A stretch of DNA of 64,000 nucleotides from Cellvibrionaceae bacterium 1162T.S.0a.05 (GTDB lineage: Bacteria > Pseudomonadota > Gammaproteobacteria > Pseudomonadales > Cellvibrionaceae), in contig LANB01000001.1 in the NCBI GenBank assembly GCA_000964245.1, positions 3,351,501-3,415,500 on the forward strand. The letters are read 5' to 3'. Position numbers and translations under genes: made by a program. The notes under the pieces were generated by a model. It saw only the letters and a list, made by a program, of their open reading frames with translations, searched no databases and was not told where the DNA came from. Below are positions 25,478 to 34,539 of this stretch, piece after piece (the stretch's first letter is position 1; each line of letters starts with the position of its first letter).

Positions 25478-28189
25478 ATGACAATGACAAGTGATACGAC
25501 TCACTCGACCTTCAATGTGGTGTTGAGCGGCTATTTACTCGAAGGCTTCGATCGAAACAAGGCAACAAAAGCCCTGGCACAAATGCTCAACACCAGTGTG
25601 GCACAGGCTGAAAAATTGTTAAAAGGCCAATCACGTGTCATAAAACGCGAAGTCAGCCGTGAGCAGGCGACCAAATACAAATTGCTATTAGCCTCTCATG
25701 GAATACTCTCCGTGGTTAAAGCTTCGCGTCCCTCGTCGGCGCGGGTAACCAATATCTCGGAGGCAAGACAGAAACGCGGACAGAATCAATTCGCGCGAGC
25801 AACCAAACAGCCTGCCACTGCGCAAAGTAACCCGGCCAAAGCGTCAAAACCGGTTGCCAGACAAAACACCAACGCATCGAAAAACAGCAGAGAAGCGCAA
25901 AAGAAAACAGCACCTGAAAAAAATGTAAAACGTGTCGCTGTGGAAAAGGGAGAGGCGAGCAGAAAAAAGGTTACGCGGAACAAAACTCAGACCCCCACCA
26001 AAAATATTCAAGAACAAATAGATAGCAATATTTTTCAAGGTATTTTGCAACCGAGCCGAGTCAATTTGTTTCAACAGTTGCAGTTGGTATTTAGCTGTTC
26101 GGCCCTGGTGGTTCTGGCGGTCCTGTTTTTAGGGATAAACCTGAGCCTGCTGTACACCAGCCTCGAACGCCTGGTATCGTTTTTCTTTTTTAATCAGTCC
26201 GCTTCTCTTATTGGTGGGGTATTCAGTTACCTGGTGCCATCCATATTTTGCGCATTGCTTGTGTTGTTATTGTTACGACCGATCTTTGCTCGCAGTAGGG
26301 AATTCAATGGCGTCTCCCTGACGGCTAAAAACGAACGCAATTTGAATAACTTTATCAAGCAAATTGCCGTTATGGTGGGTTCCCCCCGGCCGCAGAACGT
26401 GATTTTAACCGATGAGTATGAAGTGGATGCGGAGTTTAAACCGGGCCTAAACAACATCAAGGAAGCCAATATCCAGATGCGGATTGGTTTACCCCTGTTA
26501 ATGGTTGCTGATATTCCCGTGCTTGCGGGTGCCTGTGCTGCAGCTTTATCGCGTTTCGATGATAAAACCGGCATGTACATGCAATATGTCCTTCGCGAGT
26601 TGAACGCGCGCTTTGAGGATGCCTGGGAAAATAGAGACAGTTGGCAAAGTCAGGTTGACTCATGGAAAGGCGCTGAAAATATGATACTGCGTAAGGTTGT
26701 TGCGCCGGTGACACAGATTTTTCTTACGCCTTCAGCCTGGTTGGCTTATCCCTTTATGATGTTAGTGCGTATTTTAAGTGCCCATACGTCACGCGCCCAG
26801 GTATTACGTGCGGATGCGTATTTTAACGCGATGGCGGGAACCCGAAGCTTCGTTGATCATTTCAGAAAGACGGCGCTGTGTTCCTATGCCTATATTGAAG
26901 CCGAGAGCAGTGTGCGTGAAGGGATTGACGCTAAAAAGTATGTGAACGATTTACCTGCGCTGTTATTACATGCCTATAAAAATTTACCGGACAGTTGTGC
27001 GCGTGCAGTTGACGATGAAATCGTCGAGCAAACAACGCATTGGATTGACCTAAAGCCCTGCAATCGTGACCGCATGATCCATGCGGAAGATCATGAGAAG
27101 GAGGGCATCGTTATAGCGAAAGCAGAAGCCTGGCGTTTGTTGCAGGATCTAAAAGCCAGTTCACGCGCGTATACAATGGCGTATTACACGCAGCACGATC
27201 TTGGTGTAGATGAAAAATCTCTCGTGGATGCCCGTGAATTGGCAACCTCCTCAAATGAAGCGCGTATGCGTGATGAGATTTGTGCGGAATATTTTAATAA
27301 GTGGTTTGAGCCGGATTTATTTTGGCAAACCAATCAATTGGCCTACGCACGTTCGATTTCCAAGCAACAGCGGATAGTTGAAATCAACGAGTGCATCAAA
27401 ATCCTGCGGCGAACCTCGCCAGATTATATGGCCTTGAAAACCAGTGTTAAAGATAAGGCAAAAAAATATGCCTACAGTCGACTGGCTTTGGATGTGCACA
27501 AGTCGGGCTATAAACTTGATGACACAATCCCGGGTTTTGAAAATACCTTGCCGGGTGATGTGACTGAATTATGTGAGTACTTGCGTCGGGAGTATGAAGG
27601 TCAGCGAGCCCAGCAACGTGATTTGTGTCGCGTAATGGGGGAGCGTTTATGTTTTGCGTTAGCGTTTTTGAAAGATGAGCGCGAACAAAAAATTGCAGAA
27701 GTTGTAATGACGTTATTAACCACGTTGGAAGCGCAATCAAATCGATTGGAGCCCCTGCACGCGTTTATCAGTTTGGTGCCCAATTATCGCGAACGCATGA
27801 GCCGCTTGCGCGAACAGGAGCTGAATCGCCGTTTACGTCGAGTGACGCGCGAGGTTGCCACAGCGTATGAGCAATGCATGAGCGAATTTAAACGTTATCG
27901 TTGGCCTTTTAATCGAGAGACCTCGCGTGACAATGGAAAAGGCCCCATCACCCTGGCAGATTATATCGCTAAGAGCGTACCGGCACTGATAAAAGAAGAT
28001 GCGAGTACGGCCAGCAATGCTGCGGCCTTGCTTGACAATCGCGTAGACGTGTTCAAAGCCTTGCGTGAAGCCATTTTTCAATGCAATCGATTCCTGAACG
28101 GTAAAATTGCACCGCTTGCACAAAAAGCGGAACAGGAAAATAACATCGCACGAATTAAAATGACGGTGACCGGCAAGCAGGCAGGTTAA
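25478..28189 (+). CDS. Membrane protein with degenerate M48-peptidase-like domain
   Basis: A 903-residue protein of unknown function. Residues about 10-83 form a small domain (FNVVLSGYLLEGFDRNKATKALAQML) seen at the front of several gammaproteobacterial membrane proteins. A very basic linker follows (84-180), then two hydrophobic segments (about 203-229 and 240-270). Residues about 280-540 follow the order of M48 peptidases: NNFIKQIAVMVGSPRPQNVILTDEYEVDAEF, a GLPLLMV strand, VLAGACAAALSRF (348-360) where HExxH should be, SRAQVLRADAY (438-448) where the Glu-x-x-Ala-Asp motif should be, and CNRDRMIH. The zinc ligands are missing. About 560-900 is helical and charged. A terminator overlaps its stop codon. 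The homology is inferred from motif order. Confidence 0.7.
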   Translation: MTMTSDTTHSTFNVVLSGYLLEGFDRNKATKALAQMLNTSVAQAEKLLKGQSRVIKREVSREQATKYKLLLASHGILSVVKASRPSSARVTNISEARQKRGQNQFARATKQPATAQSNPAKASKPVARQNTNASKNSREAQKKTAPEKNVKRVAVEKGEASRKKVTRNKTQTPTKNIQEQIDSNIFQGILQPSRVNLFQQLQLVFSCSALVVLAVLFLGINLSLLYTSLERLVSFFFFNQSASLIGGVFSYLVPSIFCALLVLLLLRPIFARSREFNGVSLTAKNERNLNNFIKQIAVMVGSPRPQNVILTDEYEVDAEFKPGLNNIKEANIQMRIGLPLLMVADIPVLAGACAAALSRFDDKTGMYMQYVLRELNARFEDAWENRDSWQSQVDSWKGAENMILRKVVAPVTQIFLTPSAWLAYPFMMLVRILSAHTSRAQVLRADAYFNAMAGTRSFVDHFRKTALCSYAYIEAESSVREGIDAKKYVNDLPALLLHAYKNLPDSCARAVDDEIVEQTTHWIDLKPCNRDRMIHAEDHEKEGIVIAKAEAWRLLQDLKASSRAYTMAYYTQHDLGVDEKSLVDARELATSSNEARMRDEICAEYFNKWFEPDLFWQTNQLAYARSISKQQRIVEINECIKILRRTSPDYMALKTSVKDKAKKYAYSRLALDVHKSGYKLDDTIPGFENTLPGDVTELCEYLRREYEGQRAQQRDLCRVMGERLCFALAFLKDEREQKIAEVVMTLLTTLEAQSNRLEPLHAFISLVPNYRERMSRLREQELNRRLRRVTREVATAYEQCMSEFKRYRWPFNRETSRDNGKGPITLADYIAKSVPALIKEDASTASNAAALLDNRVDVFKALREAIFQCNRFLNGKIAPLAQKAEQENNIARIKMTVTGKQAG

Positions 28190-28205
28190 CCTGCTTGTTT
28201 TCTCT
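28174..28205 (+). terminator. Intrinsic terminator overlapping the stop of the M48-like gene
   Basis: CAAGCAGG (28174-28181) pairs with CCTGCTTG (28190-28197) around an eight-base loop that contains the TAA stop, followed by TTTTCTCTTT. It separates this gene from the convergent batD, whose stop is ten bases further on. Confidence 0.75.
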
Positions 28206-28214
28206 TTATTTCTC

Positions 28215-29945
28215 TTAAGGGTGCAGCGGTGCCAGTGCTTCGTTTTTACTGTTGCTAGCCTTTTGCTTTAAGGCATCCTTCAAGGCTGAGGCGAGTTCTT
28301 CGCCACGCCATTGCTCTTTTGCACTCCCCGGATTACTGCTGTAAATAACAGTGTCCAACTCGACTAATGCCTTGCTTAGCGCATCATGGTTTAAAAATAC
28401 TGCGATGTCGCGCAACGCTTGTAACTTCGCTTCTGGCCACTTTTCCTGGGCCCACTCCAAAAGGGTTTGTCGAAGTGCTTGCGGTTCCGCCTGATGGCAA
28501 AGGTCAATGATTTTCCTGTCACTGTAGAGCCGCACCGTTTTTGCTTTTGGATCTTGTTGCGTGCCGCTGTGCTTATTACGCCACAATAAAAACAGGAGTG
28601 TGCAGCTTGCAAGAAAGAGTACAAGACTGAGGAGTTGGAAAAATCGTAATTGTTTTGCCAACGCCAAATCACTTTCTGATGTTAGGGGAGAGGGCTGTAA
28701 TGACTCCGAAGCGGAAGCCTGAGTCACTTTTTCAGGTGCCGTTGTTGAGGCGAGGGAATCGCCTGCTATTTGAATGTTTTTTGCTGGAACCTCAGCGTAT
28801 TTCAGGGTGTCATCGTCGGTATCCCACCAGGGAATGCGAAGTGCCGGGATTTGATGTTGGCCGGGCTCATTGATAACAACCGCTGCACTCTCGATGCGTG
28901 TTGCGTTAAAACCCTGGTTGGTTTTGTCGTCTTTACTTTGGGCCTGGTCAATATAAAACTTGATTGCACCGAGATCTTCATTCCTGAGAAATTCGGGGAG
29001 TTGTACGGCACGCAGGCCGTTTGCACGGGTTGTTAGTGTGCGAGTTACCGGTTCTCCCAAACTGAAATCATTACTGCTCCAGCTTTCTTCCAATTCAAGT
29101 TCAGTGGCCGGAAGCCATACTGCTGAAGCGGGGAAGTTATCGGGTTTTGCTTTTATCGTCAGGTCAAAACCGTCGGAACGCAGGCGTTTTGCCTGGGTGC
29201 GCATTAGAGGTCGCCCCATAAAGTCACGCTGATTGCTGGCAATCTGGGTTGAAACTCGCCAATTGAGTGCGGGAATTTTCAGTTCTCCACTGCTTTCGGG
29301 AAAGAGGGCGTAGGTGTATTCGGAAACACGGTATTCCTTGCCACTAACTCTGCGCGCATAGATGGTGTTGGGTATGGCTTCAATCACCGTGTTGGGTAAA
29401 TTTAATTCATCCACTTCCAGAGAGCTGACGCTAACGGCAAAATACAAACGAAACGTGAGTAGAATTTGTTCCTGAACATAGGCTTCGGTTTTATTAATTT
29501 TTGTTTCGAGAAACACATCTTCGAGGCTGCCAGCCGGAGTGGGAGCGGGCGGCTTAACTGATATTTCGAGCGTATCACTGCGGCTTTTACCAATCGTGAA
29601 AGGGGGGATGGTTAAGGTTCCTTCGCGTTTTGGTTCAAGAACCATTGTCCACTCTGTTTTCGCTTCAACGCCACTGAAACTCCGTGTGGTCATGGAGCTT
29701 TGGCCGCGATGATAAACACGAAAATCTTTCTCCAGTTCACGAAAATCAGGGGCGTCGTTACTTTTCCCTTGATAGGTGACGATCAGGTTTAAACTTTCGT
29801 CACTGTGTATTTCTGATCGATCAACCGAGCTGCTCAAACTGCCATCCTGGGCAGTGGCGTTAACTGATAATAAAAATACCCATAGGACGATCCAGGCCCG
29901 GCTAATAAGCAAAGTGGGTTTGAGTAAATTAATTTGCCTTACCAT
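28215..29945 (-). CDS. batD: BatD-family protein
   Basis: A 576-residue membrane protein with an N-terminal signal/anchor (about 12-32), a large periplasmic beta-rich part opening with SSSVDRSEIHSDESLNLIVTY, and a single hydrophobic helix near residue 440 (LLSLVLFLASCTLLFLLW) before a cytoplasmic helical tail. This is the BatD (oxygen tolerance) architecture, in which repeated Ig-like domains stand in the periplasm. Its start overlaps the batB/C stop by seven bases (ATGGTAA). It is the last gene of the MoxR/Bat operon; such operons are linked to envelope and oxidative stress, but the mechanism is not known. Confidence 0.9.
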   Translation of the reverse strand: MVRQINLLKPTLLISRAWIVLWVFLLSVNATAQDGSLSSSVDRSEIHSDESLNLIVTYQGKSNDAPDFRELEKDFRVYHRGQSSMTTRSFSGVEAKTEWTMVLEPKREGTLTIPPFTIGKSRSDTLEISVKPPAPTPAGSLEDVFLETKINKTEAYVQEQILLTFRLYFAVSVSSLEVDELNLPNTVIEAIPNTIYARRVSGKEYRVSEYTYALFPESSGELKIPALNWRVSTQIASNQRDFMGRPLMRTQAKRLRSDGFDLTIKAKPDNFPASAVWLPATELELEESWSSNDFSLGEPVTRTLTTRANGLRAVQLPEFLRNEDLGAIKFYIDQAQSKDDKTNQGFNATRIESAAVVINEPGQHQIPALRIPWWDTDDDTLKYAEVPAKNIQIAGDSLASTTAPEKVTQASASESLQPSPLTSESDLALAKQLRFFQLLSLVLFLASCTLLFLLWRNKHSGTQQDPKAKTVRLYSDRKIIDLCHQAEPQALRQTLLEWAQEKWPEAKLQALRDIAVFLNHDALSKALVELDTVIYSSNPGSAKEQWRGEELASALKDALKQKASNSKNEALAPLHP

Positions 29946-31957
29946 CGTTCTTCTTCACTGTTTTCCGGAGTATTCCAGCGGCGACTATCCAGGTTCCTGG
30001 CTCGCTGGCGATATTCATGTTTAAATTTATTGCGCAGTATTCGACCAGGATCATCCGGTACCTTTCGCAACCACTGCTCAAGGCTTTGCTGTTCTTCCGT
30101 TTGCCCTGCGTCTTCACGCATAACAAGTTGCTGTTGTTCGCCCTGTTGCTCGTTTTGTTCTTCGCCAGGTTCGGCTAGTTGTTGTTCTTGCTGTTGTTTT
30201 GCTTTTTCTTCAGCTTCGGCCATTTGCTGAGAGAAGTCTTCACGCGATTCTTGTTCATCGTCGCTCTGCTCCTGTGTTTGGGCTTGCTGGTCTGAGTCCG
30301 GGCTCTCATTGTTTTGGGCGTTTTTCTGCTCGCTCTGTTGGTCTTGTTGTTGACCTTGTTGTTGATTTTGCTCCTGTTGGCCTTCTTGCTGGCCTTGCTG
30401 GTTCTGGCTCTGATCCTGGTTCTGGTTCTGGTTCTGATTTTGTTGATCAGGGTTCTGTTGTTGATCCTGATTTTGTTCGGAGTTTTCTTGGTTTTGCTGT
30501 TGTTCTTGCAGCTCTTTTAATTTTTTGGCGATCTCGCGATTGTGTTGCGCTTTTGCCATATCGGGTTGTAATTCAAGGGCCTGATCGAAAGCCTTGAGGG
30601 CGTCGTCATATTGGCCAGCATGCGTGAGGGCCGTACCACGGTTGTACAAATCGCTGGCATTGGCGTTGTCCTTGTCGAGTAAGGATGCGGCCTCTTTAAA
30701 TTCCTGCGCGCGAAAATGGGCCGCAGCTTTATGAGGCTCGGATTCAAACCACTCTGCCGCTTGTTTGTTCTCGCCATCTTGTAATTTTTTTTGGGCCAAC
30801 TGATCTTTGGTGTACCAGAGCGTATTCCAGAGGGTGGGCTGCTCGGGTGGTGGTGCTTTTGTCTGTTTGTCACTCACTTGCTGCAACACATCAGTGTCCG
30901 TAGCTGTATTGGCAATACTTTGCTCAGAGGGCAAGAACACAGCAAATAACAGAAGCGGAAGTAACAAGCCTCGGCGGAAACCGAGCGCCGCGAGTGGCAA
31001 ACAAAGCAAGACTAACCAGGGGCCGAACTCTAACCACTGGTCAAACTCACGCTCAACTTCTCGTTGCTGTTTTTGAATATCGTTCATACCGTAATTCAAT
31101 ACATTTTGAATGTCTTCGGTGGATTCTGTGTAGGGAATATAAATACCATTCATACGTGTTGCCGCATCACTTAACTCACTATGGTTCAAGCCTGCGACAA
31201 TAATTTCTCCGCTATTGCTGCGAGCGAAACCGCCCTCGCTAAGCGGGATTGGTGCACCTTGCTCGGTACCGAAACCCCACACAGAAATACGGTGCGCGCC
31301 TTCCTCGTACAAGGTTTTTAATTCGCTGAAAGCGCCACGCGCAATGCCGTCTGTTATAAACAGGATATTGCCACTTTCGACACCGGCATCCTTGAGTAAC
31401 TTATTGGCTTCACGCAAGGCCATTTCCGCATTGCTTCCACGTTCAGGCAATATGCCTGGGCTCAAGCTGGGCAAGAGATTCTTAATGGTTTCCACATCGT
31501 CGGTGAGTGGTGTTACAACGTGAGCCTGCCCACTATAGACAATCAATGCACTTAACCCTTCCTTGCGCGCATCCAATAAATCGATGAGTTTTAAACGTGC
31601 ACGCAGGTAACGCGAGGGTTTTAAATCTTCCGTGTTCATTGAGGGCGAAAGGTCAAAGAGTACCACCAGCGCGGAGGCGTCTTTTTTCAAGGGCTGTGGT
31701 AATTTCTTCCATGTGGGGCCAGCGAGCGCGATACAGCAACTCGTCCAGATGAAAAGTAAGAGGTAGAAAGGTGCCTTGCTGCTTTTACTCTGTTCTCCAT
31801 CAAGTAAATATGGAAGCAAATGTTCAGCAACCAGGCTGCGCCATTCAGTGGCTCGTTGACTGTTTCGTAATAGATAAATAAACAGCACGACTGCGGGTAT
31901 TAAACACAGTAAAAACAGCGGGCGTAGAAAATGAAAATTCAAAAAGAATTCGTTCAC
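29939..31957 (-). CDS. batB: BatB-BatC fusion: von Willebrand A domain plus TPR and Gln-rich region
   Basis: The GTG at 31957 overlaps the batA stop (GTGA) and has GGAGG five bases upstream, giving 672 residues. Two N-terminal hydrophobic helices (about 9-30 and 64-80) precede a VWA domain (about 92-290) with an intact MIDAS motif, DLSPS at 102-106. A further membrane region lies around 320-360. A TPR unit (SDLYNRGTALTHAGQYDDALKAFDQALELQPD) follows near 440-480, as in BatC. Then come about 100 residues dominated by Q, N and E, likely disordered, and a conserved tail with SLEQWLRKVPDDPGRILRNKF. In Bacteroides BatB and BatC are separate; the fused form is common in gammaproteobacteria. Confidence 0.9.
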   Translation of the reverse strand: MNEFFLNFHFLRPLFLLCLIPAVVLFIYLLRNSQRATEWRSLVAEHLLPYLLDGEQSKSSKAPFYLLLFIWTSCCIALAGPTWKKLPQPLKKDASALVVLFDLSPSMNTEDLKPSRYLRARLKLIDLLDARKEGLSALIVYSGQAHVVTPLTDDVETIKNLLPSLSPGILPERGSNAEMALREANKLLKDAGVESGNILFITDGIARGAFSELKTLYEEGAHRISVWGFGTEQGAPIPLSEGGFARSNSGEIIVAGLNHSELSDAATRMNGIYIPYTESTEDIQNVLNYGMNDIQKQQREVEREFDQWLEFGPWLVLLCLPLAALGFRRGLLLPLLLFAVFLPSEQSIANTATDTDVLQQVSDKQTKAPPPEQPTLWNTLWYTKDQLAQKKLQDGENKQAAEWFESEPHKAAAHFRAQEFKEAASLLDKDNANASDLYNRGTALTHAGQYDDALKAFDQALELQPDMAKAQHNREIAKKLKELQEQQQNQENSEQNQDQQQNPDQQNQNQNQNQDQSQNQQGQQEGQQEQNQQQGQQQDQQSEQKNAQNNESPDSDQQAQTQEQSDDEQESREDFSQQMAEAEEKAKQQQEQQLAEPGEEQNEQQGEQQQLVMREDAGQTEEQQSLEQWLRKVPDDPGRILRNKFKHEYRQRARNLDSRRWNTPENSEEERW

Positions 31958-32985
31958 GCCTGCCTCCGTGTATGCGTTGCTTTGCCAGCAATGGGCGGCG
32001 CACCGAGCAGAGGCAGGAGAAAACTCAGGCTTAAAGCGATAGCAAGCGGCCAATAAAACAAGGCGTAAACCGGTCGAAATGGTTCTTCTTCTTGCGCAAT
32101 GGGTTCGAGTTCGTCGAGATAGCTATAGATTTTGACTAATTCTTCCGGGTTGTGTGCGCGAAAATAGGCTCCGCCGGTTTTCTCCGAGATATAACGTAAG
32201 GTATCTTCATCGAGGTCGGAAGAAGGGTTAATTTTACGCGCGCGACCAAAAAAGTCCCGGCTAATGATTTCGTTCGCGCCGACACCAATGGTATAAATTT
32301 TAATTCCAGCTTGTTCCGCCAGATTTGCGGCGTGGCGCGGTTGTAATTCGCCCGCCGTATTGGCACCGTCTGTAAGTAAAATCAAAATTCGCTGGGATTC
32401 GGGGCGATCACGCAGCCGCTTTATTGCGAGCCCGATGGCATCACCAATGGCGGTTTTACCGCCGGCAAAACCAATCTGGGTTTCCTGGAGCAGTTTATCC
32501 ACTGTACTGAGGTCGAAGGTGAGTGGCGAAAACATAAAAGCTTCCGTGCCAAAAAGAATGAGGCCAAGGCGGTCGCCTTTGCGGCGTTTTACGAATTCAC
32601 CAACCACGTATTTCACCACAGTAATGCGATCGAGATAACGGTCTTCAACCAGCATGTCCTTGTCGCCCATACTGACACTGATGTCGACAGCGAGCATCAG
32701 ATCACGGCCACTCACCGGAAGTGACACGCTTTCGCCAACCCATTGAGGGCGCGCCGCAGCGGCAACCAATAGTAGCCAGATTAAAAGCGGAATGATGAGC
32801 CCCAATGTTTGCGTGCCGGAACGTCGTCCGTGTTCGCCGTGTTGGTAAATATCGCTCACAGTTTGAAAGAAGGGGACTTTGAGCGCGGCTTTTTCCTGCT
32901 TTGCGCGCGGAACGAAAAAATAAACCACCAAGGGCAGTGGCAGTAAAAAAAAGGCCCAGACCGCGGCGAACTCAAAGCTTTCCAT
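31954..32985 (-). CDS. batA: BatA-type von Willebrand A domain membrane protein
   Basis: A 343-residue inner-membrane protein with hydrophobic helices at about 7-25, 60-78 and 310-330. Between them is a VWA domain with MIDAS motif DISVSM at 101-106 and the supporting LFGTEAF...T...LLTDGANTAG segments. VWA domains bind partner proteins through a metal ion. Its start lies 14 bases inside the DUF4381 gene and its stop overlaps the batB start, so it is translationally coupled on both sides. In these clusters the MoxR ATPase is thought to act on the VWA proteins. Confidence 0.92.
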   Translation of the reverse strand: MESFEFAAVWAFFLLPLPLVVYFFVPRAKQEKAALKVPFFQTVSDIYQHGEHGRRSGTQTLGLIIPLLIWLLLVAAAARPQWVGESVSLPVSGRDLMLAVDISVSMGDKDMLVEDRYLDRITVVKYVVGEFVKRRKGDRLGLILFGTEAFMFSPLTFDLSTVDKLLQETQIGFAGGKTAIGDAIGLAIKRLRDRPESQRILILLTDGANTAGELQPRHAANLAEQAGIKIYTIGVGANEIISRDFFGRARKINPSSDLDEDTLRYISEKTGGAYFRAHNPEELVKIYSYLDELEPIAQEEEPFRPVYALFYWPLAIALSLSFLLPLLGAPPIAGKATHTRRQA

Positions 32986-33568
32986 ATTGTGCTCCTTGCT
33001 TGGGAAGGCTGGGTGTCGGTGCGGTAGTCGTTGCGCTATTGTGTGCGCTGTTTGTTACGAGAAAAGTATCGCGGTTTAATAGGGCCTGTTGTTGGTGTTT
33101 TTTAATCCAGTGCAAGGTGAAAGTTGCCAGAGCTTGTAAATTTTCAGCCTCGATATTCGATTTTGTATAGAGGCAGTGATACCACTCTTTCTTTATATCA
33201 TGACGATTTTTCGGCGTCAGTTGATCTTGCAGAAATGCAAAAAATGCTTCGCCGTAAAGCCCGGCAATATGATGGCGCGCTTGCGGGTAGGCACTAAACG
33301 CGCAACGTTTTAGTAAGGTTATTAAGGCTTCAGCTTTCGGCTTACCTGTCAGTGACTGCAGCTTTTTAAATTGGTGAAGCGCTTCTCTGCGATAGCGCTG
33401 AGCTTGCCACCAAACATATATTTTGAAACCCAGATAGAATGCGAGCAGACAAAACAGGGCAATGACTACCCACCAGCCTGGTGCCAGCGGCCACCAACCG
33501 ATGGGTGCAGGCGCCTCGATATCGAGAAGCTGCTGCAGTAATTGTTGTGATGGATCTTGCGGGTTCAC
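32972..33568 (-). CDS. DUF4381 membrane protein of the Bat operon
   Basis: A 198-residue protein with the family opening DPSQQLLQQLLDIEAPAPIGWWPLAPGWW followed by one hydrophobic helix (about 34-54) and a helical cytoplasmic part. The N-terminus should be periplasmic. DUF4381 proteins are known mainly as members of MoxR/VWA clusters and have no assigned activity. It overlaps the DUF58 stop by four bases and batA by 14. The last 35 residues are low in complexity and probably dispensable. Confidence 0.87.
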   Translation of the reverse strand: MNPQDPSQQLLQQLLDIEAPAPIGWWPLAPGWWVVIALFCLLAFYLGFKIYVWWQAQRYRREALHQFKKLQSLTGKPKAEALITLLKRCAFSAYPQARHHIAGLYGEAFFAFLQDQLTPKNRHDIKKEWYHCLYTKSNIEAENLQALATFTLHWIKKHQQQALLNRDTFLVTNSAHNSATTTAPTPSLPKQGAQYGKL

Positions 33569-34533
33569 AAGGCGTCACTCCTGCGTACCTGGCGACGTTT
33601 TTTACTCAAGGTACTTTCAAAAGTATCGCGCACACAATTTTCCAATGGAATAGAGACATCCATGGAGGCAAAGGTGACCCCACTGCGTTGACAGGCTTGC
33701 CGAAGAGCATTTTGGTTCGCGATAAATTTTTGTTGAAAAGCATCATAAAATTGACGCGAGGGTCCGGCGAGATCCAGTTTATTTTGGCCATCACTGATGC
33801 TTAAAAATTTATTGTCCGGAAGTTGTCGCTCAAGGGGATCATAGACCTGGATGATACTGAGGTCCGTATGGCGACTTAACATCGAGAGGGATTCATCACA
33901 GTCGCGATGATAGTCGTGAAAGTCACTGATGATATAAATGGCACTGCCAGGGCGCGCGACGCGCCGCAAATCCATCAAGCGATCCTGCAAACGTTGTTGT
34001 TTGTCCACACGCGGTTGGAATAACGCGTGGTTAAAACCCTGTAATTCATGAATGAGATTGAGAACTGCGTGTTTTCCGCGACGGGCACGCAAGTCTTTCT
34101 GTTCCTGGTCGCCAAAAATCAGGGCACCGATGCGGTCGTTGTTGCGCAGCGCTGCCCAGGCAATGACTGTGGCCAACTCCACAGTGTATACGGATTTAAA
34201 TACATTGCGGCTCCCGAAAAACATCGGGCTGCGTTGATCGACCAGCAAAAATACCGGGCGTTCCTTTTCCTCCTGGAAAAGTTTGGTGTAGGGTTTTTGG
34301 GTGCGTGCTGTCACCCGCCAATCAATATTGCGAATATCATCGCCCGCTTGATAGGGGCGGACCTCGGAAAACTCCATGCCGCGGCCACGGAAGCGGGTAC
34401 GAGAATCGCCGTCCATAATCGCGGTACTGCTGGCGCGGGTTTGCAAGGTGATATCGCGCGCAAGGTTTCTAAGTCGCAGCAGCGCATCAATATCGCAATA
34501 AGCGCCGTGGGCTTTTGGGCGGGCAGACTTCAT
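33565..34533 (-). CDS. DUF58-domain protein
   Basis: A 322-residue protein of the DUF58 family found next to MoxR ATPases. The hallmark region GRGMEFSEVRPYQAGDDIRNIDWRVTARTQKPYTKLFQEEKERP is near residues 50-92, followed by a VWA-like fold (FLLVDQRSPMFFGSRN) in which the MIDAS motif is incomplete. No membrane segment is evident. It starts six bases after the moxR stop and overlaps the DUF4381 start by four. It probably links the ATPase to the membrane VWA proteins; this is inferred from conserved neighbourhoods. Confidence 0.92.
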   Translation of the reverse strand: MKSARPKAHGAYCDIDALLRLRNLARDITLQTRASSTAIMDGDSRTRFRGRGMEFSEVRPYQAGDDIRNIDWRVTARTQKPYTKLFQEEKERPVFLLVDQRSPMFFGSRNVFKSVYTVELATVIAWAALRNNDRIGALIFGDQEQKDLRARRGKHAVLNLIHELQGFNHALFQPRVDKQQRLQDRLMDLRRVARPGSAIYIISDFHDYHRDCDESLSMLSRHTDLSIIQVYDPLERQLPDNKFLSISDGQNKLDLAGPSRQFYDAFQQKFIANQNALRQACQRSGVTFASMDVSIPLENCVRDTFESTLSKKRRQVRRSDAL

Positions 34534-34539
34534 AGTGGC

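Noticed and set aside
30199-30597. Long leucine/serine-rich plus-strand frames opposite the Gln-rich part of BatB/C
   Set aside because: They are the complement of the CAG/CAA-rich repeat region; no ribosome binding site or family match.
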